The notes under the pieces: generated by a model
Databases searched by the model: none
Seen by the model: the letters and a program-made list of their open reading frames with translations, nothing else
Told to the model about the DNA's origin: nothing
Origin: an uncultured Eubacteriales bacterium
GTDB taxonomy: Bacteria; Bacillota_I; Bacilli_A; RF39; UBA660
Direction: 5' to 3'
NCBI GenBank assembly: GCA_905188025.1
Contig: CAJJKI010000001.1
Coordinates: forward strand, 1-64,000
Length of the DNA: 64,000 nt
In this document: piece after piece, positions 45,298-55,139 of the stretch
Layout: every line of letters begins with the position of its first letter
Position numbering within the stretch: position 1 is the stretch's first letter
Translations under genes and position numbers: made by a program

Positions 45298-48200
45298 CTA
45301 TTCACTTCTCAAAGCCTCAACCGGATCTTTCTTAGAAGCTGCTCTTGCTGGAATTAATCCCCCTATCAAAGTTAAAATAATAGCTAATACTACAAGTACC
45401 ATTGCATTATCTATATTTAATGTAGCAGCTAATGGAATATTACCCGTATAATGATGCAATATCATATTAATTATTGGTATCAAAGAATAAGATATACCTA
45501 TTCCTAATATTCCAGATAATAATCCTATAATAAATGTCTCAGCATTAAATATTGAAGATATATTTCCCTTAGAAGCTCCAATAGCTCTCAATATACCAAT
45601 CTCTTTTGTTCTTTCATATACTGATATATAAGTAATAACTCCAATCATTATACTAGAAACTACTAATGATATTGATACAAAAGCTATAAGTACATAGCTA
45701 ACTGCATTAACTATCGTTCTAACCGAAGACATTAAAATACCAGTAGTATCTGAATAATTTATTTTTCTATCTTCTTCTACTTTATCATTATATTTATCTA
45801 TAAACGATAAAAAATGTTCTTTTCCATCAAAACTATTAAAATAAAATGATATATATGTAGGTTCTTCTTTATCTTGATATCCTAAAGATATTAAATTAGA
45901 TTTTTGCGTTGTCTCTTTAGGATTCATCATTGCATTAACAACTCTTGCTAATTCATTTTCACTAAAATTAAGCGTAAAAGCACTAGCTATTTTATCTTCA
46001 TCTATATTAAATGAACTAGCAAAACTATTAGTAAGATTAGTAGTAAGTTCACCAACTTTAGTAAGTACTTGTTTTTTAACTTTGGCCTCAGTCATAGCAG
46101 TTCCCATCTTTTGAGAAGTTCCCACTATTAAAGCACTTTGCAAATATCCATCTATAACAGTTTGTTTTATTTCAGGTACTACTACTACCTTATCACCAAC
46201 TTGATAATCAGGATTAATACCTGTCATATAAGCATTATATCCTTCAATATAAGCTTGTAATAACCCACTAAGTAAAGCCTTATAAGTACTCTTTAAAGTG
46301 TCTTTTGGAATAACATACTCACTTTCCATTTTACTAAGTACTTCTCCTACTGAATAACTATCTAAATAACTATCAACTAAAGTATCTATATCATCAATAC
46401 CATATTCTATATCAATACTATCAAATATACCAGATGAAAAAATACTCAAGTTATCCATAAACATTTTAGTAGCAGGTACCGTATCAGTAGTAATACTATT
46501 ACTTATCTCATTCATATAATTCTTCGTATTATTTTCTATTGTTTCCCTATCTATATTAATATTAAAAGCACTTTTAAGTTTTTCATTATCTATACTTACT
46601 AAATCAGCAAATTTAAAATCAAAATTATTTCCTTCACTATCAAATCTCTTTCCTGAAAAAACATCTACTTCACTATTATCTAATTGTTTTTTTACTATCT
46701 CTGTATTCTTAGAATAATCTATAATATAATCTACTAATTTTGAAGTATAAGCCACTCCAGGATTAAGAGCCATTGAAGTTGTTCCTTCTTTAGGGCTAAC
46801 TATTCCTACTATCTTTAATTTTATTGCCTTATCATATAATCCTTGCATATAATCTTTGTCTTCAGTCATATCTTCATACACATCATATTTAGAATTATAT
46901 CTATAAGTATCCGTAGGCATCACTAATCTTAAATCAACATTCATAAGATCATCATAAGTCAAAGTAAGTGGTGTATTATTAATTTCTACTCCCTCGCCAC
47001 TCATTATTTTAGTTATCATTGAAGTAAGTTCTTCTGTATCACGAAGGCCTAATGAATATACTAATAAATCAGATATACTATTAGCTTCAGACAATACCAA
47101 CACCATTTCATTATATTCTTCCGGCCATCTTCCTTTAAGTACATCATATGATTCCTCAATTTGTGTTCTATCATCTACCATTTGTGAAAAAACTGAAGCC
47201 ATTCCTGAATATGATTGCATTAAATTATTTGATCCCATCATTGAACTAAATAAATTACTAGGATTAATCTTTGCCAATTTATTAGTAGTATCCACTGTAT
47301 ATATATTAGGATCTACACTATACATATAATTTATATTAGCAATATCTTTATCTATTTTTTTATGGTTATCTTTCAAATATTTTTTAAAACTCTTCAAATC
47401 ATTAGTACTAATATTAGACAACATTGACGTTATATATTGTTGTTCTACTACTTTATCAGTACCATCATTTTCACTATTACCATTTCTCATCGATAAAATT
47501 ACACTTGTAATATCTGATGATTCCTGCATAATTGTAAGTGGATAAGATGTCAAAGTATCTTCTTGAATAGAATCAACATAATTTTGAAATCCCGTAGATA
47601 CTGCTAATATCAATGCTATTCCAATAATACCAATTGATCCAGCTATTGATACAAGCAAAGTTCTACCTTTCTTTGTCATTAAATTATTAAAAGATAATGA
47701 TAAAGCTGTTAAAAAAGACATTCTTGTTTTTTTACTTTTACTTATAACAATATCTTTCTTCTCTTTTGTATTTATTTTTCCATCATAAGGATTAGTATCC
47801 GATATAATTTTCCCATCTTTAATATTAATAATTCTACTAGAATACTCCCTTGCCAAGTCAGGATTATGCGTTACCATAATAACCAATTTATTTTTTGATA
47901 TCTCTTTAAGTAATTCCATAATTTGTACACTAGTATCTGAATCAAGAGCTCCAGTAGGCTCGTCAGCTAAAATTATCTCAGGATCATTAACAAGTGCTCT
48001 CGCTATTGCTACTCTTTGCATTTGCCCACCTGATAATTGGTTAGGTTTCTTATTAATATGTTTTTCTAATCCAACGTCTTTAAGAGCCTTAATTGCTCTT
48101 TCTCTTCTTTCTTCTTTTGAACAGCCAGATAAAGTCAAAGCTAATTCTACATTTCTCAAGATTGTTTGATGCGTAATTAAATTATAACTTTGAAAAACAA

Positions 48201-48459
48201 ATCCAACTCTATGATTACGATAACTATCCCAATCTCTATCAGAAAACTTTTTAGTACTAACTTCATTAATTATTAAATCTCCTGAAGTATACTGATCAAG
48301 TCCTCCTATAATATTTAAAAAGGTTGTTTTTCCTGATCCAGATGGTCCTAGTATTGAAGCAAATTCATGTTGTCTAAAATTTACACTAACATGATCAAGT
48401 GCTTTTTGTTCAAAACCTTCCGTTTTATATATTTTTGTAATTTTCTTAATCTCTAACAT
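45298..48459 (-). CDS. ABC exporter, fused ATPase and large FtsX/MacB-type permease
   Basis: 1,053 residues. The ATPase (1-225) has Walker A GPSGSGKTT, signature LSGGQMQR and Walker B IILADEPTGALD. A membrane segment near 270 is followed by a very large extracytoplasmic domain (about 290-915) and three C-terminal membrane segments (ISLVVSSIMIGVITYISV onward), ending ARAASKKDPVEALRSE. Unlike the 10.5-15.2 kb pair, this is a single gene, probably a homodimer. GGTGA precedes the ATG. The substrate is unknown; mechanotransmission of peptide or lipoprotein export is known for the family. Confidence 0.87.
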   Translation of the reverse strand: MLEIKKITKIYKTEGFEQKALDHVSVNFRQHEFASILGPSGSGKTTFLNIIGGLDQYTSGDLIINEVSTKKFSDRDWDSYRNHRVGFVFQSYNLITHQTILRNVELALTLSGCSKEERRERAIKALKDVGLEKHINKKPNQLSGGQMQRVAIARALVNDPEIILADEPTGALDSDTSVQIMELLKEISKNKLVIMVTHNPDLAREYSSRIINIKDGKIISDTNPYDGKINTKEKKDIVISKSKKTRMSFLTALSLSFNNLMTKKGRTLLVSIAGSIGIIGIALILAVSTGFQNYVDSIQEDTLTSYPLTIMQESSDITSVILSMRNGNSENDGTDKVVEQQYITSMLSNISTNDLKSFKKYLKDNHKKIDKDIANINYMYSVDPNIYTVDTTNKLAKINPSNLFSSMMGSNNLMQSYSGMASVFSQMVDDRTQIEESYDVLKGRWPEEYNEMVLVLSEANSISDLLVYSLGLRDTEELTSMITKIMSGEGVEINNTPLTLTYDDLMNVDLRLVMPTDTYRYNSKYDVYEDMTEDKDYMQGLYDKAIKLKIVGIVSPKEGTTSMALNPGVAYTSKLVDYIIDYSKNTEIVKKQLDNSEVDVFSGKRFDSEGNNFDFKFADLVSIDNEKLKSAFNINIDRETIENNTKNYMNEISNSITTDTVPATKMFMDNLSIFSSGIFDSIDIEYGIDDIDTLVDSYLDSYSVGEVLSKMESEYVIPKDTLKSTYKALLSGLLQAYIEGYNAYMTGINPDYQVGDKVVVVPEIKQTVIDGYLQSALIVGTSQKMGTAMTEAKVKKQVLTKVGELTTNLTNSFASSFNIDEDKIASAFTLNFSENELARVVNAMMNPKETTQKSNLISLGYQDKEEPTYISFYFNSFDGKEHFLSFIDKYNDKVEEDRKINYSDTTGILMSSVRTIVNAVSYVLIAFVSISLVVSSIMIGVITYISVYERTKEIGILRAIGASKGNISSIFNAETFIIGLLSGILGIGISYSLIPIINMILHHYTGNIPLAATLNIDNAMVLVVLAIILTLIGGLIPARAASKKDPVEALRSE

Positions 48460-48510
48460 TTATATCACCATGCTTTCAATCACTATATATAATTATATTA
48501 TACTTATGAT

Positions 48511-48687
48511 TTAAAATTCAAAATTAATTTTTTCCTTTTCTAAACTTTTAACACTCTCTATATTTCTATCATCTCTTAATGCAGAAGTAATTATTTTTAT
48601 TAATTGTTCTTTGTCCATATTCTGATTATTACATAATCTATGAAAAGCATCAATAAATACATTTTCTAATAAGTTTTCCCCACTGCC
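48511..48687 (-). pseudogene. short gene remnant, possibly C-terminus of a serine recombinase
   Basis: One minus-strand frame reads SGENLLENVFIDAFHRLC, then NNQNMDKEQLIKIITSALRD, and ends KEKINFEF-stop; it is blocked by TAG-TAA just upstream. The E-x4-AF-x-L-x-N pattern recalls the last helical part of large serine recombinases, but this is a weak match. No start codon exists. Confidence 0.35.
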
Positions 48688-48718
48688 TTACTATTTTCAC
48701 AAAATTACCCCTTAAATA

Positions 48719-50365
48719 TTAAATTTTCTCTTTATAATATAAAACTCTCTTACCAAAATAATTATAAACCTCTTCAAACTTATTCCTATCATAATCAGTA
48801 ATAGAATAAGTATCACAGTCACAAACTGTCACCACATTATCCGAATATCCTATCACAATAACCACATGAAGATTAGCTTTCCAATCAATTTTTTTACCAT
48901 TTTCCTTACAAATCCAACTCTTAGAAATAAAAGGTTCCTTTAATCTAATAGAAGTCCAAACCATAACCGGATATCCTAAAGAAACAAGTTTCAAAACCTC
49001 ATCCAAACTAGAACCACTGGCATTAATAATACCAGGTTTAAAATAATTTGCCACATCTATAATAGGTCCTTCATAAACTCCGTAACTATATACATCCCTA
49101 GGATCACCTACAAATTCTATCTCAGGATCAGCCCCATATAAAACACCATCTTCCAAATAAGGCTTAGGACCTTTTTTAAGTTTAGAAACAATATCATCAA
49201 TCGTAACACTAACTCCATAATACTTTAAAAGCATATATAAAGTTACCAATTCACAACCAACAGGATAAGAAGGAAACTGACAAATCGATTTAACCCCATC
49301 AATATAAGCCTTATAATTCTTACCCTTAAAATAATTATTCAAATAAACATCCGTAAAAGAGTACTTCGTCTTACCATTAAAACCAGTAGTCGTAAAAGCC
49401 GTCGCAAGCGAATTTAAAACCGCCTCCTCAGTCATCTCTGCAACCATCTTAAACACATAACTTAGTTTCTCCTCTAAGACAACCTGACACGTCCTAAAAT
49501 GACCGCAAGTTTTATCACCAAGACGATTAGCCGTAGTAAATCCAATCGCCACATCACCACTATCATGACCGATATAAGAGCCTACCCTAGCAAGACCAAC
49601 AGATGTCCTATTAAGCATCCTTTTAAGTTGCCTCTCATTTACCGGCAAATCAGTCGCCAATATCATCATAATAGAACCCTTTGAAGAAGGTAAATTAGTA
49701 ACCTTAGAATCAATAACATCCCCAATATACTTTCCATTAAAAATCATATCACGAGAGCCACCAAAATTACTAACCACCAAAATACCAATCGTATAAAACT
49801 TTCCATCAATCAAAGTAAGCCTAGAAGCCGAACCAACGCCACCTTTCATTCCAAGACAGCTCATCCCAGCTCCAGCACCAATACTCCCTTCTTCAAAATC
49901 CACCTTAGCGTCTAAAATGGCCTTTCTAACATCATCGCCTTCTAAAATCCTTTCACTAATATCATTCAAAGGATAATCATTACACTCACCAACAATAGGA
50001 TTACAAGAGGTAACATTAACTCCATCTTTCTTACATGTATCTATCATATAAGAAACTACCCCATCATAAATCTTACCACTATTTAAAGTATTCGTAAGAA
50101 AAATAGGCGTCTCAATCGACCCAAGTTCATTAATTTGCGTAAGCCCCATCGTCTTACCATAACCATTAATAACCGAACTTGCAGCCACCATCTTATTCAA
50201 ATAAATATTATCATCCGATGGCATAATCGCCGTAATACCAGTCTTATGATTATCACTAGAAACTGTATAATGACCAACCTTAACTCCAGGAACATCCGTA
50301 ATCTTATTTAACCTTCCAGTCTTACCTTCGCCAATTATAACCCCATAATCTCTAATTCTTTTCAT
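48719..50365 (-). CDS. fusion of an S58 (DmpA) aminopeptidase and a C39-like cysteine peptidase
   Basis: 548 residues, no signal peptide. Residues 1-345 are a P1/DmpA domain (ITDVPGVKVGHYTV, then GSIGAGAGMSCLGMKGGVGS). The predicted self-cleavage and nucleophile site is Gly230-Ser231 in SSKGSIMMILATD, followed by LKRMLNRTSVGLARVGSY. Residues 350-548 are a C39_2-type domain: Cys371 in SYPVGCELVTLYMLLKYYG, His500 in ANLHVVIVIGY and Asp near 516-518. Family DmpA enzymes release N-terminal residues from D- or beta-peptides. GAGGTGA precedes the ATG. Codons end in C more often than in neighbours, a hint of transfer. Confidence 0.85.
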   Translation of the reverse strand: MKRIRDYGVIIGEGKTGRLNKITDVPGVKVGHYTVSSDNHKTGITAIMPSDDNIYLNKMVAASSVINGYGKTMGLTQINELGSIETPIFLTNTLNSGKIYDGVVSYMIDTCKKDGVNVTSCNPIVGECNDYPLNDISERILEGDDVRKAILDAKVDFEEGSIGAGAGMSCLGMKGGVGSASRLTLIDGKFYTIGILVVSNFGGSRDMIFNGKYIGDVIDSKVTNLPSSKGSIMMILATDLPVNERQLKRMLNRTSVGLARVGSYIGHDSGDVAIGFTTANRLGDKTCGHFRTCQVVLEEKLSYVFKMVAEMTEEAVLNSLATAFTTTGFNGKTKYSFTDVYLNNYFKGKNYKAYIDGVKSICQFPSYPVGCELVTLYMLLKYYGVSVTIDDIVSKLKKGPKPYLEDGVLYGADPEIEFVGDPRDVYSYGVYEGPIIDVANYFKPGIINASGSSLDEVLKLVSLGYPVMVWTSIRLKEPFISKSWICKENGKKIDWKANLHVVIVIGYSDNVVTVCDCDTYSITDYDRNKFEEVYNYFGKRVLYYKEKI

Positions 50366-50811
50366 ATAATCACCTCTTATATTATTATATCAAAAAAATG
50401 CAATTAAGTTTATCTTATTAATTTCAAAGTAGATTCCTCATTAATCAAATTACATAGCATATTCGCATAAATACATTCACCATTTAAAACCGAATAAATC
50501 TCACTAATTGTATTAAGATATTTAAAATCAGTTTAATATCTATATTCTTAATAAGTGGTTTTATTTTTATATTATAACCACAATTTTCTCTTTGCTATCT
50601 ATATTATATAAGAATAATTTATGTATGTTAAATATACAAACAAATTGCACATTCATTATAAAAAAGTTAATTAGTATATGTTTCCAACACCACTTATATT
50701 GGTGTCTTCTACATATCATACTCAAACAACTTTCAGAATATTTTTTAATTTTTTTATCATTTTTTTACAACAAAATATCACTTTTTTAGTTTTGTCAAAA
50801 ATCAAGAAATC
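50366..50811. other. intergenic region with a possible gene remnant
   Basis: Minus-strand bases 50400-50528 hold a frame reading DFKYLNTISEIYSVLNGECI, then YANMLCNLINEESTLKLIR-stop, with a stop just upstream and no start; it may be a decayed gene, family unknown. Two small dyads follow: GTGGTT/AACCAC (50554-50582) and ACACCA/TGGTGT (50687-50705). The last 100 bases are T-rich on the plus strand. No complete gene is seen. Confidence 0.4.
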
Positions 50812-52002
50812 TTATTTTTCAAGATTTTTTCGTTGTAGTACTGAAACACACTCAACGTGCTCCGTTTGTGGAAACATATCTACTACACTCACTTCAACAA
50901 GTTTATATTTATCAAGTTCTTGTATATCTCTCACTAAAGTCATTGGATCACACGATACATATATAATTTTTTTAATATTAGCATTATTTATAATCTCTCT
51001 AATATGTTTATCAAGTCCAGCTCTTGGTGGATCTACTATTAAAATATCTCCGTCAATATTCTTATCAATAATCTTAGATACATCACTACATATAAAACTA
51101 GCATTATCTATATTATTTATTTTTTTATTATAGTTAGCGTCATTTATCGCTTCTTTTACTATTTCTATTCCTAGTACACTCTTAACATATCTAGATACAT
51201 AAAGACTTATACTTCCTACACCACAGTATAAATCTATTACTCTCTCACTACCAGTAAAGTTTCCATATCTAACAATTTCATCATATAATCGTTTAATATT
51301 ACCTGTATTTATTTGAAAGAAAGATTTATCAGATACTCTATATTTTAAATTATCTATATATAAATATCCTTCTTCTAAAGAATATTTTTTCACACCATTA
51401 ATATATATTTCTAAACATTCATTAACCAAATTATCTACATTCATGTCTCCAGTAATACTAAGAATAAGTCCATTATTACATTCACGAATAACTATTTTTG
51501 TAACCTTAGATAAATCTTCATTTTTTAATGCACCTAAAAGTTTATTAACTCTATCACTTACAAGTAAACACTTATCTATTTCAATAAAATTATTATTAAT
51601 ATCTACTAGTCCTATCTTTCCATTCTTTACCTGATAAGTTATTTTATTACGATATTCAAATTCTTTCTCACTATCAATAACTCTCGGATTAATATCAATA
51701 TTTAAATATCTTTTAAACATATCAACAATTTTATCTTTCTTAAAACCAACTTGATCAAAATATTTCAAATTACTAATATGACACCCACCACATTCATTAT
51801 AATAAGAACACTTTGCTACTATCCTATTATCACTAGACTGAATAATTTTATTAATCTTTCCAATATCATATTTCCTATGATTACTAATTATCTCTATATC
51901 TAATATATCTCCCATAACAGCTTTAGGTACAAAAACAATTTTTCCATCATTATATCCTATTCCTCTACCTAAATGATCCATTTTCTCTATTTTTATTTTC
52001 AT
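50812..52002 (-). CDS. rlmD: 23S rRNA (uracil-C5)-methyltransferase, RlmD/RlmCD type
   Basis: 396 residues. An N-terminal TRAM-like region is followed by the iron-sulfur Cys set C-x5-CGGC (KCSYYNECGGCHIS) and a C-terminal SAM-dependent domain with VIDLYCGVGSISLY, IVDPPRAGLD and the catalytic Cys in YVSCDPMTLVRD. It methylates uridine in 23S rRNA; the exact site(s) cannot be read from sequence. It starts 6 nt after the priA stop and is co-transcribed with it. Confidence 0.93.
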   Translation of the reverse strand: MKIKIEKMDHLGRGIGYNDGKIVFVPKAVMGDILDIEIISNHRKYDIGKINKIIQSSDNRIVAKCSYYNECGGCHISNLKYFDQVGFKKDKIVDMFKRYLNIDINPRVIDSEKEFEYRNKITYQVKNGKIGLVDINNNFIEIDKCLLVSDRVNKLLGALKNEDLSKVTKIVIRECNNGLILSITGDMNVDNLVNECLEIYINGVKKYSLEEGYLYIDNLKYRVSDKSFFQINTGNIKRLYDEIVRYGNFTGSERVIDLYCGVGSISLYVSRYVKSVLGIEIVKEAINDANYNKKINNIDNASFICSDVSKIIDKNIDGDILIVDPPRAGLDKHIREIINNANIKKIIYVSCDPMTLVRDIQELDKYKLVEVSVVDMFPQTEHVECVSVLQRKNLEK

Positions 52003-52008
52003 TAACTA

Positions 52009-54183
52009 TCACACCCTTATTGGATCAACATCAATTGATATATCTACCTTATTATTAATCTTATAAATATTATCAATATGTGTTAATACACTATTTAACT
52101 TATCATCCCTCTTATATTTAATAATACATTGATAATGATATACATTATTTATCCTAAAAACATTTGCCATTGATGGCCCTAATATTTTTGTATCACTAGA
52201 TAAATTTTTTCTTAAAAATTCCCCTATCTTATTAGCTTCCTTAAATCCTAAATCATAGTCCCTACTAGTAATATTTACTAAAGTAATATAATAGTATGGT
52301 GGATAATTAAGTGTCTTTCTAATACTCATTTCTTCTTTATAAAAATTATAATAATCATGATGCTTAGCATAATTAATACTGTAGTGTTGAGGATTATAAC
52401 TTTGAATAATTACTTCTCCTGCTAAATCACTTCTTCCTGCTCTACCTGATACTTGTGAAAGTAAACCAAAAGTAACTTCAGCACTTCTAAAATCAGGCAC
52501 ATTAAGTGATGAATCAGCATTAATAACTCCAACTAATGTAACCATAGGAAAGTCAAGTCCTTTAGCTATCATCTGTGTACCTAGCAAAATGTCATATTTA
52601 TGTTCTCCAAAATCATTAATTATCTTCTCATGCATACCCTTTTTACTTGTAGTATCCATATCCATTCTAACAACTCTTGCCTTAAACACACGATTAAGCT
52701 CTTCTTCTAACTTTTCAGTACCAAGACCATAATCCTTCATATTACTACTACCACAAGTAGGACACTTATTAACATTCTTAATACTATAATTACAATAATG
52801 GCACCTATTAGTATTACTACTCTTATGATATGTCAAAGATATATCACAATTAGGACATTTTATCACACTACCACAGTCTCTACAAGTAAGCATCGAAGAA
52901 TACCCTCTTCTATTAAGAAGTAAAATAACTTGCTCATTCTTCTTAAGACGATCCCATATCTTATCAGTTAATTTCTTTGATAAAATAAAATTACCATGAC
53001 GTGCTTCTTCCTTCATATCTACTATTTCAATATTAGGTAATCTTCCAGCACCAGCCCTCTTCGTTAAAGTAAGCAATTCATATACTCCATTTAATGCTCT
53101 TGCAAAAGATTCAAGTGATGGTGTAGCACTTCCTAATATAACCGGAGCATTATGATATTTCCCCCTCATCATTGCTACATCTCTTGCATGATATCTTGGA
53201 TTATTATCCTGCTTATATGTACTAGTATGTTCTTCATCAATAACAATAATCCCAATATTCTTAAGTGGTGCAAATATTGCACTTCTTGCCCCTACCACTA
53301 TTTTTACTTTTCCTGATAAAATTTTTCTATATTCATCATATTTTTCTACTTCACTAAGTCCACTATGAAGTATTGCAATATCACTACCAAATCTTGTCAC
53401 AAAACGATCAACAATTTGTGGAGTTAAACTAATTTCAGGAACTAACATAATTGCTGTTTTACCAGTCTTAATTACCTTATCAATAAGTTCCATATAAACT
53501 TCCGTTTTTCCACTACCAGTTACCCCATATAATAAATAAGCCTTAAACTTATCAAGCACTACCTTATCTGCTGCTTGTTGTTGTTCCTGATTAAGCTCTA
53601 CTACATGATACTTTCCACTACAAGTACTTTGATATCTATTAACCTCTTCATACTCATATCTTATCAATTCTTTCTTCGCCAAAGTCTCAATACTAGAAGT
53701 TAGCTTGTCTACTTTTATCCTATCCTTAATAAGCAACTCTTCAAGTATTTCTCTTTGTAAAGCATACTTACAATCATTCAAATAATCTGATATCTCTTTT
53801 TTATCCTTATTAAGAACAACATATCTATCTCTTTTAATACCAATACTAGTATTACTCTTAGCCTTAAGAGCTTTAGGTAACATAGCCTGATATATACTTA
53901 TCTTACTACATAATATCTTCTTTTGAATCTCTTCTCCTAAATAAAGCATCTCATCATTTAAAATAGGTTCATCATCACATATCTTCTCTATAGCCTTAAG
54001 TTCATATTCATCATGATACTCATCACTAATATCAAGTACAAATCCCTCAATAAGCCTATTATTAAAAGGAACTAACACCCTATGGCCTACTTTAATTATA
54101 TTCTGATATTCTTTTGGTATTATATAAGTAAATTTTTTATCTACTGCTTTTGCCCCATATTCAATAATAACTTCTGCATACAT
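52009..54183 (-). CDS. priA: primosomal replication-restart helicase PriA
   Basis: Reloads the replisome at stalled forks. 724 residues. The N-terminal fork-binding domain starts YAEVIIEYGAKAVDKKFTY. The helicase core has Walker A YGVTGSGKTEVY, DEEH, GSATPS and a C-terminal QVSGRAGR motif. The zinc cluster between the lobes is CRDCGSVIKCPNCD, CHYCNY and CPTCGS. AAGGAT precedes the ATG. The promoter (54235-54263) carries a LexA-box-like site upstream. Confidence 0.97.
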   Translation of the reverse strand: MYAEVIIEYGAKAVDKKFTYIIPKEYQNIIKVGHRVLVPFNNRLIEGFVLDISDEYHDEYELKAIEKICDDEPILNDEMLYLGEEIQKKILCSKISIYQAMLPKALKAKSNTSIGIKRDRYVVLNKDKKEISDYLNDCKYALQREILEELLIKDRIKVDKLTSSIETLAKKELIRYEYEEVNRYQSTCSGKYHVVELNQEQQQAADKVVLDKFKAYLLYGVTGSGKTEVYMELIDKVIKTGKTAIMLVPEISLTPQIVDRFVTRFGSDIAILHSGLSEVEKYDEYRKILSGKVKIVVGARSAIFAPLKNIGIIVIDEEHTSTYKQDNNPRYHARDVAMMRGKYHNAPVILGSATPSLESFARALNGVYELLTLTKRAGAGRLPNIEIVDMKEEARHGNFILSKKLTDKIWDRLKKNEQVILLLNRRGYSSMLTCRDCGSVIKCPNCDISLTYHKSSNTNRCHYCNYSIKNVNKCPTCGSSNMKDYGLGTEKLEEELNRVFKARVVRMDMDTTSKKGMHEKIINDFGEHKYDILLGTQMIAKGLDFPMVTLVGVINADSSLNVPDFRSAEVTFGLLSQVSGRAGRSDLAGEVIIQSYNPQHYSINYAKHHDYYNFYKEEMSIRKTLNYPPYYYITLVNITSRDYDLGFKEANKIGEFLRKNLSSDTKILGPSMANVFRINNVYHYQCIIKYKRDDKLNSVLTHIDNIYKINNKVDISIDVDPIRV

Positions 54184-54234
54184 AATACCATATCCTTCCA
54201 GCTAAAGAGAGCTATTCTTCTCTCTTACAAATTA

Positions 54235-54263
54235 ATACTATCATATCATAAAAAGATTGTCAA
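54235..54263 (-). promoter_or_regulatory. promoter of priA-rlmD
   Basis: Minus strand TTGACA (54258-54263), 17-bp spacer, TAGTAT (54235-54240). Confidence 0.65.
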
Positions 54264-54271
54264 GATATTTC

Positions 54272-54285
54272 CGTACATTTGTTTG
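54272..54285. promoter_or_regulatory. LexA-box-like site upstream of priA
   Basis: CGTACATTTGTTTG, or CAAACAAATGTACG on the other strand, fits 12 of 14 positions of CGAACRNRYGTTYG. Flanking bases are shared with the trmR promoter region. Confidence 0.4.
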
Positions 54286-54486
54286 TATATCTTTAAATTT
54301 TTTTTAATTCTAAAATATCAAAAGAAAATCTATTCATAAAAAATAGCCTTATCAAAAAATTATCCTATCATATTCACAATCGCTTCAAAAAAAAGAAATC
54401 TCACAAAAGAAAAAGCTCATCAAAAAGAAAAAACTTCTAAAAAGAAAAATCATCTTAAAAGCTAAAAATCTATCACAAAGAAAAAA

Positions 54487-54515
54487 CTATAAGATCATCA
54501 CTAACCCTATAGTAC
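54487..54515 (-). terminator. possible intrinsic terminator
   Basis: Minus strand CTATAGGG...CTTATAG with a long loop followed by TTTTTTC, just after the stop of the 169-residue gene. The short stem makes this tentative. A TATAGTACTATA palindrome lies beside it. Confidence 0.4.
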
Positions 54516-54524
54516 TATACCCTT

Positions 54525-55034
54525 CTACTTAGTATGATGATTTAATAATACATTTCTTTTTTCATTAAGTTCATTAACTCTCTTCATACTATTAAATTTA
54601 TCTTGCATTCCCATACCAAAATAATCTTTAGCGATTATCTCTATCTCTTCTAATTCTTTACTCTTCTCATTCAAATAATGAACTTCAATCGTTTCAATAT
54701 CCACTGGAGTAAAACCTTGCAATTCTTTAAAATTAACTTCTCTACTATATCGCTTATCTCCATGTAATGCACTTAACATATATATATTTCTAAGAGGAAT
54801 ATCCAAAATCTTACTCTCATCTATTTCATTAACAAATCTAACCATTCCACTAATTAAATTCTCTATATCCTGTACATTTCCTGAAACAGCCTCTATATCT
54901 AAATTATCAAGTCTATTAATATTAGTAGCCACATATGTAGCATATCTCTTATTACCATCACTATCTTTATAAAAAACTTTTAAACGATAACTATCATTAA
55001 TATCCTCTACTAACCATTCATAATTTTTTTCCAT
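54525..55034 (-). CDS. unknown soluble protein
   Basis: 169 residues with no membrane segment. Beta-rich first half (YRLKVFYKDSDGNKRYATYV) and a helical C-terminus ending NELNEKRNVLLNHHTK. No family is recognised. A GGTGGTGA sits upstream of the ATG. It is flanked on both sides by A-rich periodic intergenic tracts, and lies between hsp20 and priA. Confidence 0.6.
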   Translation of the reverse strand: MEKNYEWLVEDINDSYRLKVFYKDSDGNKRYATYVATNINRLDNLDIEAVSGNVQDIENLISGMVRFVNEIDESKILDIPLRNIYMLSALHGDKRYSREVNFKELQGFTPVDIETIEVHYLNEKSKELEEIEIIAKDYFGMGMQDKFNSMKRVNELNEKRNVLLNHHTK

Positions 55035-55139
55035 ATATTTTGTTCACCACCATCTAAAATAAGTTAATCATAATATTCACATTTTGTCAAACCTAATAAC
55101 AAAAGTTTACAAAAGAAACCTATTAAAAATTATTCATAT

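Larger units (their letters stand above)
54184..54524. other. intergenic region with A-rich periodic tract
   Basis: It contains the priA promoter (54235-54263) and a LexA-like site. From about 54385 to 54487 there is a run of AAAAGAAA-type motifs whose G residues lie at 54395, 54409, 54427, 54444 and 54480, roughly 18 nt apart. No coding frame of note. Confidence 0.5.

Noticed and set aside
54385..54487. A CRISPR array.
   Set aside because: The repeated part is only A-rich low complexity of about 10 nt with variable spacing, with no conserved repeat or cas gene.
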